Counted from the first letter of the stretch, positions 19,876-31,005 are shown. The stretch is DNA of 64,000 nt from Symbiodinium natans (GCA_905221605.1 CAJNDS010001112.1:1588972-1652971), one strand, 5' to 3'. Notes: generated by a model from the sequence alone, not told the origin. Numbers and translations: made by a program.

Positions 19876-19981
19876 CTAAGGATCCATGTACCTACATAGT
19901 ATATACTTGGGCTTTAAAGGGGTTCCTACATAGTAGCTTTACGGCCCAAGTATATACTATATAGGTACATGGATCCTTTGG
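19876..19981. repeat. Foldback element, family A, intact copy
   Basis: Arms AAGGATCCATGTACCTACAT and ATATAGGTACATGGATCCTT. Compensating GGATCC changes on both arms keep the palindrome. Confidence 0.8.
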
Positions 19982-20217
19982 GTTCAGGATCATAAACATG
20001 CGTTTGGGGTCGTCAGCATCCTGTGCCTTTCTCGGTTGTTGTTCGTGGCTGTGTTGGCATCGGCCTGTACATTGCCGGATGGAACAAGCTAAGCATGCAT
20101 TATGGCTCTAGACCTTAAGATATAAGGAGGGACCCCTAGAAGGGACCCTTCATCTTCTTCCCCTATATAACTCCTATATACCCCCCTACATATACCTTTA
20201 TATTTTTGTTCGCCCAG

Positions 20218-20303
20218 GATTCCCTCCGAGCTCTCCGTGCCTGTCCTTGCCGCTGTGGCTGTGGCCTTGCGTCAAGAGAGGGCCAATGAGATGAAGGAGG
20301 CCG
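20218..20303 (+). CDS. Coding-like exon, unrecognised
   Basis: Reads IPSELSVPVLAAVAVALRQE then RANEMKEA after CCCAG|G, with a GT donor at 20304. Strong codon character with a hydrophobic then charged helix. No family recognised. Confidence 0.5.
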
Positions 20304-21068
20304 GTCGTTTGTCACTTCGAGGCTTAGCTTCAGGGGCCATAAACGTCATCCCAAAGGCGAGATGAACTTTTGGGGGGTTTGTTTACATGTTGTTTTTGAG
20401 TTCCTTAGCCAAGTCCTAGTTTTGTGTGCCGCGACCTGTGTGGGGTGTTGGAAGACGGCTAGGATGACAAGCCCTAGGCCAACAGCATTGGAGTTATGCA
20501 AGCATGGGCTTGAGGCTTTAAGATGTCAAATGCCAGTCGGCTGCACGACCCCTTCAGCCCTGCGTTGGGCGACTTAGCGTCCATGTGCCGCCCTGGGCGA
20601 CTTCGACTGTCCTACCTGAAACCTGAATCACAACTTCGTCCGCAGCCCAAAAGCCCGTTGCCTGAAACTCGGGATTCACTAACAAAAGCGAAGCTTGAGT
20701 AGGGAAGCTTGCTAGCCAGAAAGAATACAACCTGCAATAGCAACATACGATCCCAAACGGCCTTTGTAGAGGAACCCTGAGCCCCTATCTTCCTGCTTCT
20801 TCGCTGGGAATCCTGGCATTGGGGTCCTATGTGATCCTCTAGCGCCTCTAATCTCGAAAGCCTTCAGAGGGTGGCAAGGCTTACTGGGCTTGGTACCTGT
20901 TGATGGAATGATGGTACAGAGGGTTTAGGCTCTACAGGGTTCTAGGGCTTACGAGTCCGCCAAACCCAAGACACGTCAACCCTTCAAACCCTACAAACCC
21001 TCAAACCCTGTAAGCCCCATAAACCCTAAAGCCCTATAAAACCTATATAACCCCAAACCCTGCAAACC

Positions 21069-21360
21069 CTGAGCTTTCGACCCCCCCCCCCCCCCCAAAA
21101 AAAAAAAAAACAGACAAAACGTCAACATAACGAATAAACAGCGTTAACAATATGAATAATACTGCACATCATCATCATACTAGTAATAGCAACAATAACA
21201 GTCATAACAATAATAATAAGAAGAAGAAGAATAATGGTAATAATAACAGTCAGAATAATAATCATTATAGCAATTGTAGTAATGGAAATAATCATACAAT
21301 AAGAATACGAATACTAGCAAGAAGAAGAATACGAATACTAAGAAGAAGAAGAATAATTGC
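21069..21360. repeat. Low-complexity AAT/AAC/AAG-rich tract
   Basis: Poly-C then poly-A, followed by about 240 bases of AAT, AAC and AAG triplets. The Asn-rich open frame here looks like a repeat product. It ends at the acceptor of the next exon. Confidence 0.75.
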
Positions 21361-21362
21361 AG

Positions 21363-21419
21363 GCACCGGCGCCGGGTGCGGCGACTGCCACTCCGCAGGG
21401 CCTGGAAAGCGCCCCAGAG
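21363..21419 (+). CDS. Coding-like exon, Ala/Pro-rich linker
   Basis: Reads APAPGAATATPQGLESAPE between ATTGCAG|G and a GT donor at 21420. Phase 0 to the next exon. It looks like a disordered linker of an unrecognised protein. Confidence 0.45.
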
Positions 21420-21427
21420 GTGGGGCC

Positions 21428-21478
21428 TTTAGGGTTTAGGGTTTAGGGTTTAGGGTTTAGGGTTTAGGGTTTAGGGTT
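21428..21478. repeat. Telomere-type (TTTAGGG)n array
   Basis: About seven units starting eight bases after the inferred donor at 21420. Confidence 0.95.
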
Positions 21479-21529
21479 AATTTTTCATCTCCTTGGCCAA
21501 ATGGGCAGTTTCCCACATTGACCACTTGT

Positions 21530-21631
21530 TTGCTTAAGAACCACCCAACAGAAATGAACATATTCCTCCCTATAAAGGACAATATACGGATTCTTATGCT
21601 TCATTTCTTTTGGGGGGGTCCTTAAGCAAGT
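21530..21631. repeat. Foldback element, family B
   Basis: Arms TTGCTTAAGAACCACCCAAC and TTGGGGGGGTCCTTAAGCAA. It lies in the inferred intron between the exons at 21363 and 21680. Confidence 0.7.
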
Positions 21632-21679
21632 GTAGTTGATGGTCCCTACCCCCGCCCTTTCCCAACAACAAAAACCAAG

Positions 21680-21751
21680 ACGCCGCCTCCCCGCTGGCGC
21701 ACGCTCCGTGCTTGCCGGGATCAGGGCACCCAGGCCATGTGCACTCTGCAG
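21680..21751 (+). CDS. Coding-like exon, unrecognised
   Basis: Exactly 24 codons between ACCAAG and CTGCAG|GTGTGT. Reads TPPPRWRTLRACRDQG then TQAMCTLQ. A second frame is also open. No family recognised. Confidence 0.42.
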
Positions 21752-22286
21752 GTGTGTGGGCGATTTGAGACTTAAGTAGAACTACGGCTCAGGGTTTAGG
21801 GCTTCCATAGGCCCGGATGCACAAAAGCGTTCTTGAAGACACCAGTGCTTGAGGAATCAGGCATGGGTTGCCAGGGTGGTGACTTGAAGCATTCTGGCTT
21901 TGAAGGTTAAGTTCCATAGCGCATGAGGGTTTTGGCCAAATTCTGGTCCCTGCTGGGCTTCCTCTTAGAATCTGGAGCCTGGTCGGGGTACCTAGAGAAG
22001 GGTCATTTTCGTGAACTGCCCCACAGAAAAGGGGGGGGGGGGCTCGGTGTTTCCGATGCGGGTGATGATGTTTACAAGGCTCTGCGGTGTATGCATTGGC
22101 TGGGGTTCTTGGGAGTCCCCCGGTTTGGGGTTTCTTCGTGGGATGTGCACAACTTGCCTCAGACTTCAGGGGCTTGCAACTTGTATCGTGCGATCACTCG
22201 AATCTTCGAGACGTTCGTCCTTAGCATGCGGGCTCCGGGGGCTCGCCAATGCAGGGAGCTCGGCCGGCGACTGGGAGGCTTTCGCG

Positions 22287-22389
22287 AAGGGTCCATGTAC
22301 CATATTGCAATATACTTGGGCCCAAAAGTCCCTGTGTTGGAGGTTCTTTAAGGCCCAAGTATTCCCTATTCAGGTACATCGACCCTTTC
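22287..22389. repeat. Foldback element, family A
   Basis: Arms AAGGGTCCATGTACCATATT and CTATTCAGGTACATCGACCC. The reading frames crossing it are not supported as genes. Confidence 0.7.
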
Positions 22390-22728
22390 AGGGTTTTCCT
22401 ATCTTGTCTTGCAAGGCCGGCGAGCCATACCTTGAGCCACAAGAAGGCGGCGCGGTATCAGTCCCGCGCATGCTGAGAACCTGTCCTGTACCTGCCTGCT
22501 AGGACCCAGAGCAGTAAGTAGGAGGGCTTCAGGTTGAGGATCCTGGATGCACGAGCATCGCCAATCAAACTCTGTCGCCTTGAGTGGTGTGCCTCGCTCA
22601 ACTCCTCATTCCAATGAAGCCCTCTACTCCAATGAAGCCTTTATCGTCACAAGGCTACATTTTCTTGATAGACCACTGCAGCGGTTTGGCGCTCGGTGCT
22701 TGGTGATAGCATGGCCCCTGCACATCGG

Positions 22729-22845
22729 AGTCGCATGATGACATCAGCGAAGCGAGCTGCGCTTGAGTACCCGAGCCATCGGCCCTGGGTAAATGCTGAA
22801 GCTACGGATCGTGACGTCTGAGACGCCTGCGCTCCTGTGACGATG
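22729..22845. repeat. Dispersed repeat, first copy
   Basis: TCGCATGATGACATCAGCGA..GAGCTGCGCTTGAG..GCTACGGATCGTGACGTCTG resembles 23389-23490, about 660 bases downstream. It is longer than the foldback families and not palindromic. Confidence 0.5.
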
Positions 22846-23388
22846 TGCCCTTTACCCCTTTTCCTCGGTTAAAGGGTACCCTGATTACAATGCGGTTGTT
22901 GGTCTACTAAGTTGTGCCTGCGTGAATACTACTCGCTTCATGTTCAAGTTGCTGGCTGTCGGCCATTGGTGAGTTCAGAACGGCCGCCAGAACCTTGTTG
23001 TGGACCAGAGAGCCCTATAATTGGGCTTGTCTTCCCCTTCTGCTACTGTAAGCCCCATGAAGGAATATGGACCCTTTTAAGGGCAAACCTATCCCAAGGT
23101 CGGTTGAGGGCGGGCACCCATATTGCAGGACAATCAGATGCCATCCTAAGGGGGAACTCAATGACCCCAAAATATGGGGGGGGCTAGGGTTTTAGGGTCT
23201 TTGGTTCAGGGTTTAGAGTAAGAGGGATGTCTGTACACCCCAAGCTGTGCTGTAGTGATTTCTTCTTCCATTAGTAGTAGTCTTTAAACATCGTATACTA
23301 CTTACCATAAGACTTGAGGGGTACCCAATGCGCATGGTGGACTGCGGGCTATAAGGCCAGAACCCAGGTCAGCTTGTGTTGGTTTGTG

Positions 23389-23490
23389 GTTTCGCATGAT
23401 GACATCCGGCGAGCTGCGCTTGAGAGCCCAAGTTCGGGCACATGCTGAGGCTGTGGATTGAGATGTCTGAGATCCGGGTTGAAGCATGCT
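23389..23490. repeat. Dispersed repeat, second copy
   Basis: TTCGCATGATGACATCCGGC..GAGCTGCGCTTGAGAG..GTGGATTGAGATGTCTGAGA matches 22729-22845 with scattered changes. Open frames on both strands here are overlapping, and none has family support. Confidence 0.5.
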
Positions 23491-24059
23491 GGAAGCTTGC
23501 AGTGAACTGCGTGACTTTGTTGTGGCCGGCTCGTTGATCTTTGCGCGAATGGTGCTTGGACTGTGCTTGAAGCATGGGCTTTCGGATATGTCGATGGGCT
23601 GACAGTAGTGGGTTCGAATGACAGTTGGTACGGCGCTTGTATCGCATCGCGAGCTCCGGCCCCGATGCGCCAGGACGCGCATGCTGAGTCGATGGAGAGG
23701 TACCTGTGACAACCATGCCATGTAGGAGCAATCCTCCTTGTGTCTCATTGTGAGTACCATGTGCTGCTAGACGCGTGCCTCCTGCAGCTGATCGTCAGGG
23801 GTTTAGAGTGTTCCCAGGCCCCCGAATTGCACAAAAAAACAAGTCTCTCTGCTTCTTTTGGGAACCTGGAGACCCCCAGCTGAGCTTTTTACATGTTTCT
23901 TCTTGGGTCTTCTTGGCCTTATGTAGAACCCACAGCTTTACCCTAAATATACCCCCGACTGTCGGCTCTGCCTAGGCTGTGTTGGTAAGGCGCTTTGGGT
24001 TCATGATTGAAGCGTGCGCTCGCCAGGCCCCGAACTGCCAGAGCCGTGCTCCGGATGCA

Positions 24060-24130
24060 AGGGGTTTAGGGTTTAGGGTTTAGGGTAGACTCCCAAGCCC
24101 GGATGCAAAAGGGTTTAGGGTTTAGGGTTC
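24060..24130. repeat. Two short telomere-type arrays with a repeated flank
   Basis: GGATGCAAGGGTTTAGGG and CGGATGCAAAAGGGTTTAGG begin two adjacent arrays with the same flank (GGATGCAA). This suggests a local duplication or repeated insertion at the same sequence. Confidence 0.6.
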
Positions 24131-24163
24131 AGCGGCCGGCTGCTTCTCCCCAGATGTATCCCT

Positions 24164-24268
24164 GAGGGTGCATCTACCAGATTATTATTGTATACTTGGG
24201 CCCCAAAGTCCCTAAATAGAGGTAATTTAAAGCCCGAGTTTTCCCGATTTAGGAACACGGACCCTGAG
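24164..24268. repeat. Foldback element, family A, diverged
   Basis: TGAGGGTGCATCTACCAG at the left, TATACTTGGGCCCCAAAGTC in the middle and GGAACACGGACCCTGAGGG at the right. Confidence 0.6.
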
Positions 24269-24784
24269 GGTATGGGGATATGGCGGATAGTAAGATTTGC
24301 AGGAGCTGGGAGACCCAGAATTTTACAGGTCTTACAGGGCTTGTAGGGCCAGGGCTTCGGTATTTCTATTTCATACGTCCAGTTCGAAAGTCAATCAGCA
24401 ATCGAAAAGAAGGAAGCGCAATGAACATCACCATCGAAGTAGCAAGCAGCAGCTTCCAGCACATGTGTGCGCAGATCTGGGATGTGACCCCAGCTTGGCA
24501 CCCTCAGCAAGGATTTGAGGATCAGCGAGCAAGCGAGCGAACGTCCAGAAGAGAGCGATTTACCAGCCTTGGCCTCTGGCCCTAAACCATACTGCCTAAC
24601 ATGCACGCGACGCCCGGCATATAGGAGCATGATGTTTTCGGCCACGAGGGTTTCAAGAAGTTTCCGGGGCAGCCTGTGCACGCCTACAAAAGCCAACAAA
24701 TCAGGCCGCGTGTCCCTTGTTCTAAGGTCGCACATAGGTTTACTCGATGGGTTTCAGTGGCGTCAGCAGCTTGTGGTCGATCTA

Positions 24785-24950
24785 AGCCCGTTATGAATAT
24801 AATAAATAAATAAACAGAATATATACATATATATTTGTTTATTTATCTTTATATATATTTGTATTTATATTTATATTTTTATTTTTATATTCATGTGTTC
24901 ATAAATGTATATGTTTATTTTTTCATTTTCTTTTTTTGTTTTTATATGAT
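24785..24950. repeat. AT-rich low-complexity tract
   Basis: TATTTATATTTATA and similar units over about 165 bases. It leads to the acceptor at 24959-24960. Confidence 0.85.
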
Positions 24951-24960
24951 GTAGAGGCAG

Positions 24961-25055
24961 CTGCCACCTCCGTCACCTCCATCCCCTCCTCGCGCAGAGG
25001 CCGGAGGGTTTGTGCTTGTCAGCGACATTCCGAAGAACAGCCATAGCCATGTGTG
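24961..25055 (+). CDS. Coding-like exon, Pro-rich start
   Basis: After GAGGCAG it reads LPPPSPPSPPRAEAGGFVLV then SDIPKNSHSHV before TGA. A Pro-rich linker followed by a short hydrophobic strand. No family recognised; the 3' edge is unknown. Confidence 0.38.
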
Positions 25056-25282
25056 ATGTTCATTTGAACTCATTGGGCCTTTGAAGTGTTGTGCTTGAAC
25101 TCTGCAACAAAAAGAGCAGCAAGCAAAAAGTCACGAACCACCAACATTGCCATGCGTTGCAAGACTCCAAGACGTAGGAGTTCGAAGAGGACGAGCCAAT
25201 GCCCGTGGCAGAGAACAGGCACCGCCCGAGCTGGCTTCTGGGGGTTAGGTATCAAGGCCCGTAAGCCCCAAACCCTAAACCT

Positions 25283-25373
25283 TGGGATGTTCCCCCCTAA
25301 TGCTGACAGTCCTTGTACTAGGGGGCACTAGAATCTCTATTAGGGACTGTTAGTAGAAGGGGGGAACATCCCA
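25283..25373. repeat. Foldback element, family E
   Basis: Arms TTGGGATGTTCCCCCCTAAT and GAAGGGGGGAACATCCCAAT. Confidence 0.75.
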
Positions 25374-25388
25374 ATCTAAACCTCCAAG

Positions 25389-25441
25389 GATGTTCCTGAC
25401 TGCTCTGAGAAGCCGAGAGACTGACGGGAGTCCAACCACAG
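25389..25441 (+). CDS. Coding-like exon, unrecognised
   Basis: Reads MFLTALRSRETDGSPTT between CCAAG|G and ACAG|GTGCAC. The splice borders are good; the function is unknown. Confidence 0.45.
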
Positions 25442-25520
25442 GTGCACCATCAGACCCTAAACCCTAAACCCTAGGTAAGCCCTTGGGACATTTTTGTATT
25501 TTCCCAGGGCAAGCCCTCAG

Positions 25521-25597
25521 ATCCTGATCTGCCGACAAACTCGACTGAGGTTTCTCGAGATTGAGCCGCCTGCGGACCCGGCAACGGCCTCGGGGGC
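25521..25597 (+). CDS. Coding-like exon, unrecognised
   Basis: After CCCTCAG it reads ILICRQTRLRFLEIEPPADP then ATASGAG. Coding-like composition. The 3' edge is uncertain. Confidence 0.45.
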
Positions 25598-26009
25598 TGG
25601 GATTCGGAGCATTCAAGCTTAGTGCTTCAAGGGCAAGCTTAGGGTATTCAAGTTAAGAAGCTAGAGGCTTGAAGGTTGAAGCTTTAAGGCAAAATAAGGT
25701 TCAGGGGTTGATGCAAGGAAACGCGGTTCAAGAGGTGGGAGGGTGCAGCACGCAAGAGGGGGAATATTCCCGAATTAAGGGAGATTGGACTCTTTGGGTA
25801 CCCGAAACCTATACCAAACAAACCCTCAAGTTCAGGCCACCCCAAACCTGACCTTCGGTGCAGCATACTCCAGCTGGGCGGGCGCGGCAAGCAACTTCCC
25901 AAGGTGCCCTCATGCTCCCCACTACTCCCCAAGGCACCCAAACCCCTAAACCCTAAACCCTAAACCCTAACCCCCCATGAACCCCCTTCCCTTACGAACC
26001 TTATAACAG

Positions 26010-26068
26010 CAAGAGCCGAGGCTGCAGCCGGCATGTCTGCCTTGCGGAAGATCTTCGAAGAAGCCGGG
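26010..26068 (+). CDS. Coding-like exon, helical
   Basis: Reads ARAEAAAGMSALRKIFEEAG after ATAACAG. The next repeat array brings an in-frame stop, so the exon must end near 26068. Confidence 0.45.
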
Positions 26069-26797
26069 GCTGTTTAGGGTTTAGGGTTTAGGGTTTAGGG
26101 CTAGGGTTTAGGGGGACGTCTTAAGGATTGGGTAGACCCTATCCCTTCTTAGTGGGAGGCTTTCAATCCTTTTCTGTATGTTCCTCCAGTCGGGTTCGAG
26201 GCCCGAGGTTTGATACATGCGGTTTTGGTTGTTCAGGTGCGCGGGGGGGGGGGGGGGGGGGCACACCTGCCCTGCGCTTCAGGAGTAGACCTTGCTCCAG
26301 ATTAGGGCTGTAGGGTTTAGGTTTTCGTTTTTGTTAACAGGGTCCAGGTTTTCCCTTTATGGTTTAAAATCCGTTCCTTCTCGCTAAGGAATTCAGATTA
26401 CGGATCATCCGAACCCCTAACCCGAATATCCCCTACAGCCCTGCGATACGGATCTGTATATAGTTCATAAGGTCGGACCCTCGCGAATGATTTATGAGAA
26501 AAAGGGTTCCCATGTAGTTTTAGGTAGGGGCGCCTCAGTTCGGGACCCCAGAAGAAGGGTCCATGTATAGTTTACGGTAGATTTCTTAGCCCTAAACCCT
26601 AAACCCTAAACCCTAAACCCTATAAGTTCTATTGAAGTATCGTAAAGTTGGGCTCGGAAGTGTATTGTGCAAGGCATCCTCTCTGCAGGTGCCCCCGTGT
26701 TGGGACGACTTGAGGTTGTCTCACGGGAGGTTCCTGCGAGTGGACAGCCCTTACGCCTAGGCTCTAAACTCTGCGCCCAGAGTCATGGGTTTCCTTG

Positions 26798-26888
26798 TAG
26801 TATAGGTAACCTTTAACCTTTTTGGGGTAATAGAATCCCCTTATAATCCCCAAGGCTAACCTTTAATTCCCCCAGGTTACTGGACAAG
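26798..26888. repeat. Foldback element, family C
   Basis: GTAGTATAGGTAACCTTTAA at the left and CTTTAATTCCCCCAGGTTAC then TGGACAAG at the right. Confidence 0.7.
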
Positions 26889-27109
26889 GTTTAGGGTTGA
26901 GTCGTGGGCTTCTCTTGAGTTCTGGCAAAAGGGTTTGCATCCTACCCTTGTGCTTGCTTTGTGAGTTCGGGTCTGGGTTCTCTGATGGCTCTCTGCGAAA
27001 CCCACACGCCCCCTAGACCCCTAAAAAGCCCTTGCCCCGGACCCCTACATAAAAGACGTAAACACCCTCAAACCCTAGGCCCTATAACCCTGGCGGCTGG
27101 CAAAAAAGC

Positions 27110-27226
27110 CCAACCCTAAACCCTAAACCTAAACCCTGAACCCTAAATCCTGAACCCTGAACCCTGAACCCTAAACCCTAAACCCCAAACCCCAAACCCT
27201 AAACCCTAAACCCTAAACCCTAAACC
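27110..27226. repeat. Telomere-type (CCCTAAA)n array with CCCTGAA variants
   Basis: About 16 units in which blocks of CCCTAAA, CCCTGAA and CCCCAAA follow one another. This indicates local expansion of variant units. Confidence 0.92.
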
Positions 27227-27265
27227 AACCCACCCCAAAAGAGCCCTTCGTTCATCATTGGGCAG

Positions 27266-27342
27266 GCTGCATCACTCTCCGACTGGGCCCCCAAGGCACC
27301 CGCGGAGCAGGCAGCCAAGGCACAAATCACTGCGGCAACTTG
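27266..27342 (+). CDS. Coding-like exon, helical Ala/Lys-rich
   Basis: Reads AASLSDWAPKAPAEQAAKAQ then ITAAT after GGGCAG|G, with a likely GC donor. Amphipathic helix character. No family recognised. Confidence 0.48.
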
Positions 27343-28504
27343 GCAGATAATTAGGGTTTAGGGCTAGGGTCAGGGTTCAGGGTTTAGGGTTCAGGGTTCA
27401 GGGTTTAGGGTTTAGGTTCGGCGTTTCAGGTGAGGATCATCAGGGATCATATTGAGGAATATTTCTCACAGGGTTTTAGCGGCCATCCTAGTTGCAAGAT
27501 CTTGCGAGTGTCATGCTGGGCCGGAAGCTATACGAGGCCAAAGTGCCAGGTAGCGATACCAGCCTTCCACAAAAACGGCTAGGGTAGGGAAGTTCTCAGC
27601 TCAAGACACCCTGCAAACCCAAAAATCGCTCTGCCAAGTGCGTTAGGCAGTTGCTCCAGGCAAGCCCTAAACGGCCCCAAGCCCTCAACACCGCAGTTTG
27701 CGGCTCCACGGGGGAGCAAAAAGCAACCCTTGTTTGTGAAGACTCCCCGGATCCACTTGGTAGTCCAGCAAGCTCCGATGGCCCCCCTAGAATCCTGAAC
27801 CTGGAAATGGGATCCTCACTCAAAGAGAAAAGACGTGTATTCCGCTTTGTAGCAACCCCCCGACAAAGGACACTGTTCAAGGTTGAAAACGGGTTTGAGG
27901 TTTTTGGGCACCTTAATTCCGGCAAAACCCCCCAACAATCAGACCTGCAGGAGGTGGCACAGCTCATGGGGCAACTGGAAAGCGCAGTGCCTTTGCGCTC
28001 ACTTTCCACCGACGGTGGCTTATCGTAGTCGTCGGAAGGAACGGGGCTTAGGGTGAAGGGCTTGTGGGTTCGTACTTAGAATTCCTGCACACGACCCCCA
28101 AAACCTTTCGTTCCTCTAAGCAAACGGGGCCTGTGCAAAGCTCCGAATTCTTGGAGCCTTGTCCCGACCTCGCCTGGTGAGACCTCCTTGTTGCATCCCA
28201 AAGAACACCAGACTTAAAGGCATATATGGGATTCTTGACCTCAGTTATCTACAATGTTTTGTTTCTGTTTTAGGGGGGGGGAAGGTTCCCTCTTGTAATA
28301 GTGAGAGAAGCAAGGAAAGGTTCTGTTTGTTTTCCTAGGAGCTGGGGCACTACCTTCCAGGGTTTAGGGTTTAGGCTGTGCTGCGTGCCGGCAGCTTCAC
28401 AGTCCGTTGCTCAAAAGGGTTTAGGGTTTAGGGTTTAGGGTTTAGGGTTTAGGGTTTAGGGAAAACGGGCTCCTCCCATAGAATTATGGCTGATTATATG
28501 CCAG

Positions 28505-28577
28505 CTCAGTCCGCTCTGTCGCAGTCGCGTGGCGCCTTCAGGTGCTCGATGTGCTTCTGGAGGACAGCTCGGAGGCC
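28505..28577 (+). CDS. Coding-like exon, unrecognised
   Basis: Reads SSVRSVAVAWRLQVLDVLLE then DSSEACE. AG acceptor at 28503-28504; the 3' edge is unclear. Confidence 0.42.
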
Positions 28578-28713
28578 TGTGAATGCAGAAGGGAGCTACC
28601 CGAGATGTCCTAGCACCCGAACCTCCTGGGTACGAAGTCTGAGGGTTTAGGGTTTAGGGTTTCGGGTTTCGGGTTTAGGAAAAAAAAGGGTTTCCTAAAC
28701 CCTAGTTAAACTG

Positions 28714-28830
28714 GTGCAGGAGGTGATTTTCGCCCCTACACAGCAACCCATCTCTGGCACCGTCTGCTTCAGCTGTTTAGAAAGGGGGCTGCCGTGCTAC
28801 AGGGCTGCGAAGTCCAGTTACTGTAGTCCT
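28714..28830 (+). CDS. Coding-like exon, unrecognised
   Basis: Reads EVIFAPTQQPISGTVCFSCL then ERGLPCYRAAKSSYC. Possible exon with four Cys. The borders are not fixed. Confidence 0.35.
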
Positions 28831-28927
28831 CGTAGATTTTTTTGGGGGCTGCATAAAGCTAAAGGGAATAATGAAAAACAGCTGTTGTTGCGGTCTTAAG
28901 GAGTATCGGGTATACAGCTTGAAGCAA

Positions 28928-29070
28928 CATACGCCAGGCCCTCATCCGGCTGAAGAGACGGCGGCAGGTGTCCGAGCTACAGCGTGTGCCGCCTAAATTC
29001 TGGCAGGCTTCCTGGATCTTCCTCGTGCCCCAAGCCTTTGCTGCCATATCGGCTTCAAGCGCCCTCCATG
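28928..29070 (+). CDS. Coding-like exon, basic then hydrophobic
   Basis: Reads ALIRLKRRRQVSELQRVPPK then FWQASWIFLVPQAFAAISAS. The minus strand is also open across the same bases. Plus is preferred because every recognised gene in the window is on plus. Confidence 0.38.
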
Positions 29071-29252
29071 AGGGTTTAGAGCTTAGGGTTCGCGCGTCAC
29101 AGGCTCCCCAGAGAGAGGTTTCCATGTACCAAGCCCTTGGCACGTCCCCCCTAAACCCTAAACCCTAACCCCTAAACCCTAAACCCTAAACCCAGAGCTG
29201 GGAGCGCAGTGTGTGCACCGCCTTGCAGCCGAGGTGCTTTCGGGGATCCCAG

Positions 29253-29328
29253 CGATCCCGACATGACGGTTCGGGATTTCGTGGAGAAGTGCCAGCAATT
29301 CGAAGACGAGCTTTGCAAGAAGTACGGG
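29253..29328 (+). CDS. Coding-like exon, acidic helix
   Basis: Reads DPDMTVRDFVEKCQQFEDEL then CKKYG after ATCCCAG, with a GT donor near 29329. Strong coding character. No family recognised. Confidence 0.5.
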
Positions 29329-29433
29329 GTGAAAAGCGCGTGAAAATGTGCCAGCAGACCTCCCGGAAGTTCTGTCTTCAAGAGAGCTTTTACATGGTTG
29401 GCTCAGTCTCCGGTGGCTACAGCTTGCGCCTTC

Positions 29434-29553
29434 ACGAGGGGGTTTAGGGTTTGGGGTTTAGGGTTTAGGGTTTAGGGTATTGGGTTTAGTTTAGGGCTTA
29501 GAGTTTAGGGTTTAGGGTTTAGGGTGTAGGGTTTAGGGTTTAGGGTTTAGGGT
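29434..29553. repeat. Telomere-type (TTTAGGG)n array
   Basis: About 16 units with several variants (TTTGGGG, TTGGGTTTAG, TGTAGGG) near the middle. Confidence 0.93.
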
Positions 29554-30132
29554 TAGCCAGCATCCCCCTGCTGCCGGCAGGGCCTCTCAGAGACAGCACC
29601 GGAGCTGGAGCCAAGCTACTCGGATTCCTAACATCGTTTGTGCTTGCCCTAAACCCTAAACCCTAAACCCTAAACCCTAAACCCTTGCGGAGTGGCTTTC
29701 AGTCAGCTAGGCGGGAGAGAAATAAACCCTAGACCCGAGGGGGTGCTCATTAGCTGTCCCAGTCTGGGCAATGAGGGAGCCCCTACGGGTCGGCCATTGC
29801 TGATGGAGTTACTGTATTGTGGATTCTAGTATACGTTTAGGGTTTAGGATTTAGGGTTTAGGGTTTAGGGTTTATACTACCCCAAAAATAAGTTCAAGGT
29901 GAGAAGAGCGCGTGACCCCATGAGAGTGCACGTCAGCTTGGCTCATCGGACCAGCCCCTCACCTGGCCACCGACCCTCAGACCCACTGAGCACAAGCAGC
30001 GAGCTTAGAGCGGCTTAGCTGCTCGAAACCCGAAGTAGCAACCTTATAGGAGCAGGAAGGGAAGTACCACCAAAAGCCCCTTACAGTCAACCACCTCAAC
30101 TTTTAGTTTCAAAGTTCCTGTATTTGCCCTGG

Positions 30133-30200
30133 GTCGCGCACTGCCATCGCCACCAGCGCCATGCAGATCGCGGCTCAGGCCGTGCAGCTCACGCCACAAA
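30133..30200 (+). CDS. Coding-like exon, unrecognised
   Basis: Reads TAIATSAMQIAAQAVQLTPQ with a GT donor at 30201. The 5' border is approximate. Confidence 0.4.
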
Positions 30201-30501
30201 GTTTCGGCTTTGAGAGGTTTGCCGGTTGAGGGCTTTGAGGGCTCTAGTGCTTCGTTTGGGTTCCAGGGTTCCGGTCATGAGTCACGAACTTCATAGAAGT
30301 CGAGACAGAAAGTGCATGAACTGGACTCATGAAAACAGCCCTAGACCCGTATAGAGCTTACGGACATCCGCACCCTTCCTTGCACTGGCGATCCTCGGAG
30401 CGCGGCTCCGTAGCTGGCTCGGTTGTCTTCAGGCACAGGACAGATGAGACGAGCCCGCAACTTCAGGGAAAGCCCCCAAGACTCTACCCCAATCCGAGAA
30501 A

Positions 30502-30590
30502 CTAGGTAGGGGGCCTTGGGATATTTTACATGTTCCCTGATTGGGTTAAAGAGAACCATATCTACAAGAATATTTTTCAGAGGGGATAAT
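30502..30590. repeat. Dispersed repeat, family I
   Basis: GGCCTTGGGATATTTTACAT and AAGAATATTTTTCAGAGGGG match the other family I copies. The right end is replaced by a CCCTAAA array (30589-30640). Confidence 0.55.
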
Positions 30591-30650
30591 CCCTAAACCC
30601 TAAACCCTAAACCCTAAACCCTAAACCCTAAACCCCTAAGCAGCTAACCC

Positions 30651-30768
30651 AGCCGAAACCCTCACCGGCAGGCGCAGCGGCCTACAGCCCTCCGGCCGCC
30701 TCTGCGGACCTCAGCCCCGCCCCGCCCACCGCAGGGCAGCCGTCTCCATCCGGCCCAGGCTCCCAGCA
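30651..30768 (+). CDS. Coding-like exon, Pro/Ala/Ser-rich
   Basis: Reads LTQPKPSPAGAAAYSPPAAS then ADLSPAPPTAGQPSPSGPG. Low-complexity, probably disordered. It lies between two telomere-type arrays; frame chosen on composition. Confidence 0.38.
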
Positions 30769-30827
30769 TTGGGGTTTAGGGTTTAGGGTTTAGGGTTTAG
30801 GGTTTAGGGTTTAGGGTTTCCGTCCAG

Positions 30828-31005
30828 GGGAGTCGCTGGTCGGCAAAAGCGCGTTTTCGCCGGGAAAGAGCCCGTCACGGTCGGCAAAGAGCGCCGTCAC
30901 CAAACATGAGCCCATGTCTCATTCTGCAATAATCCCGACAAAAATGCTCGAGAACGTACAGTTTAGTTCTCGGACAGAGAAGAACTGTTTTCTTCAAAAA
31001 GCAGA
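30828..31005 (+). CDS. Coding-like exon, Ser/Lys-rich
   Basis: Open for about 60 codons after CCAG|G: ESLVGKSAFSPGKSPSRSAK then SAVTKHEPMSHSAIIP and on. SP and SR/K repeats suggest a disordered, possibly phosphorylated region (inference). The 3' edge is unknown. Confidence 0.48.

Noticed and set aside
21152-21439. Asn-rich protein
   Set aside because: The Asn/Lys run is a product of an AAT/AAC/AAG low-complexity tract; only the last part (21363-21419, in another frame) looks coding.
22011-22502. Open frame of 163 codons
   Set aside because: It runs straight through a family A foldback element and a G run, with no family features.
27596-28028. Overlapping plus and minus open frames of about 125-137 codons
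   Set aside because: Neither has recognisable motifs and both strands are equally open. Without transcript evidence I cannot choose, so no gene is called.
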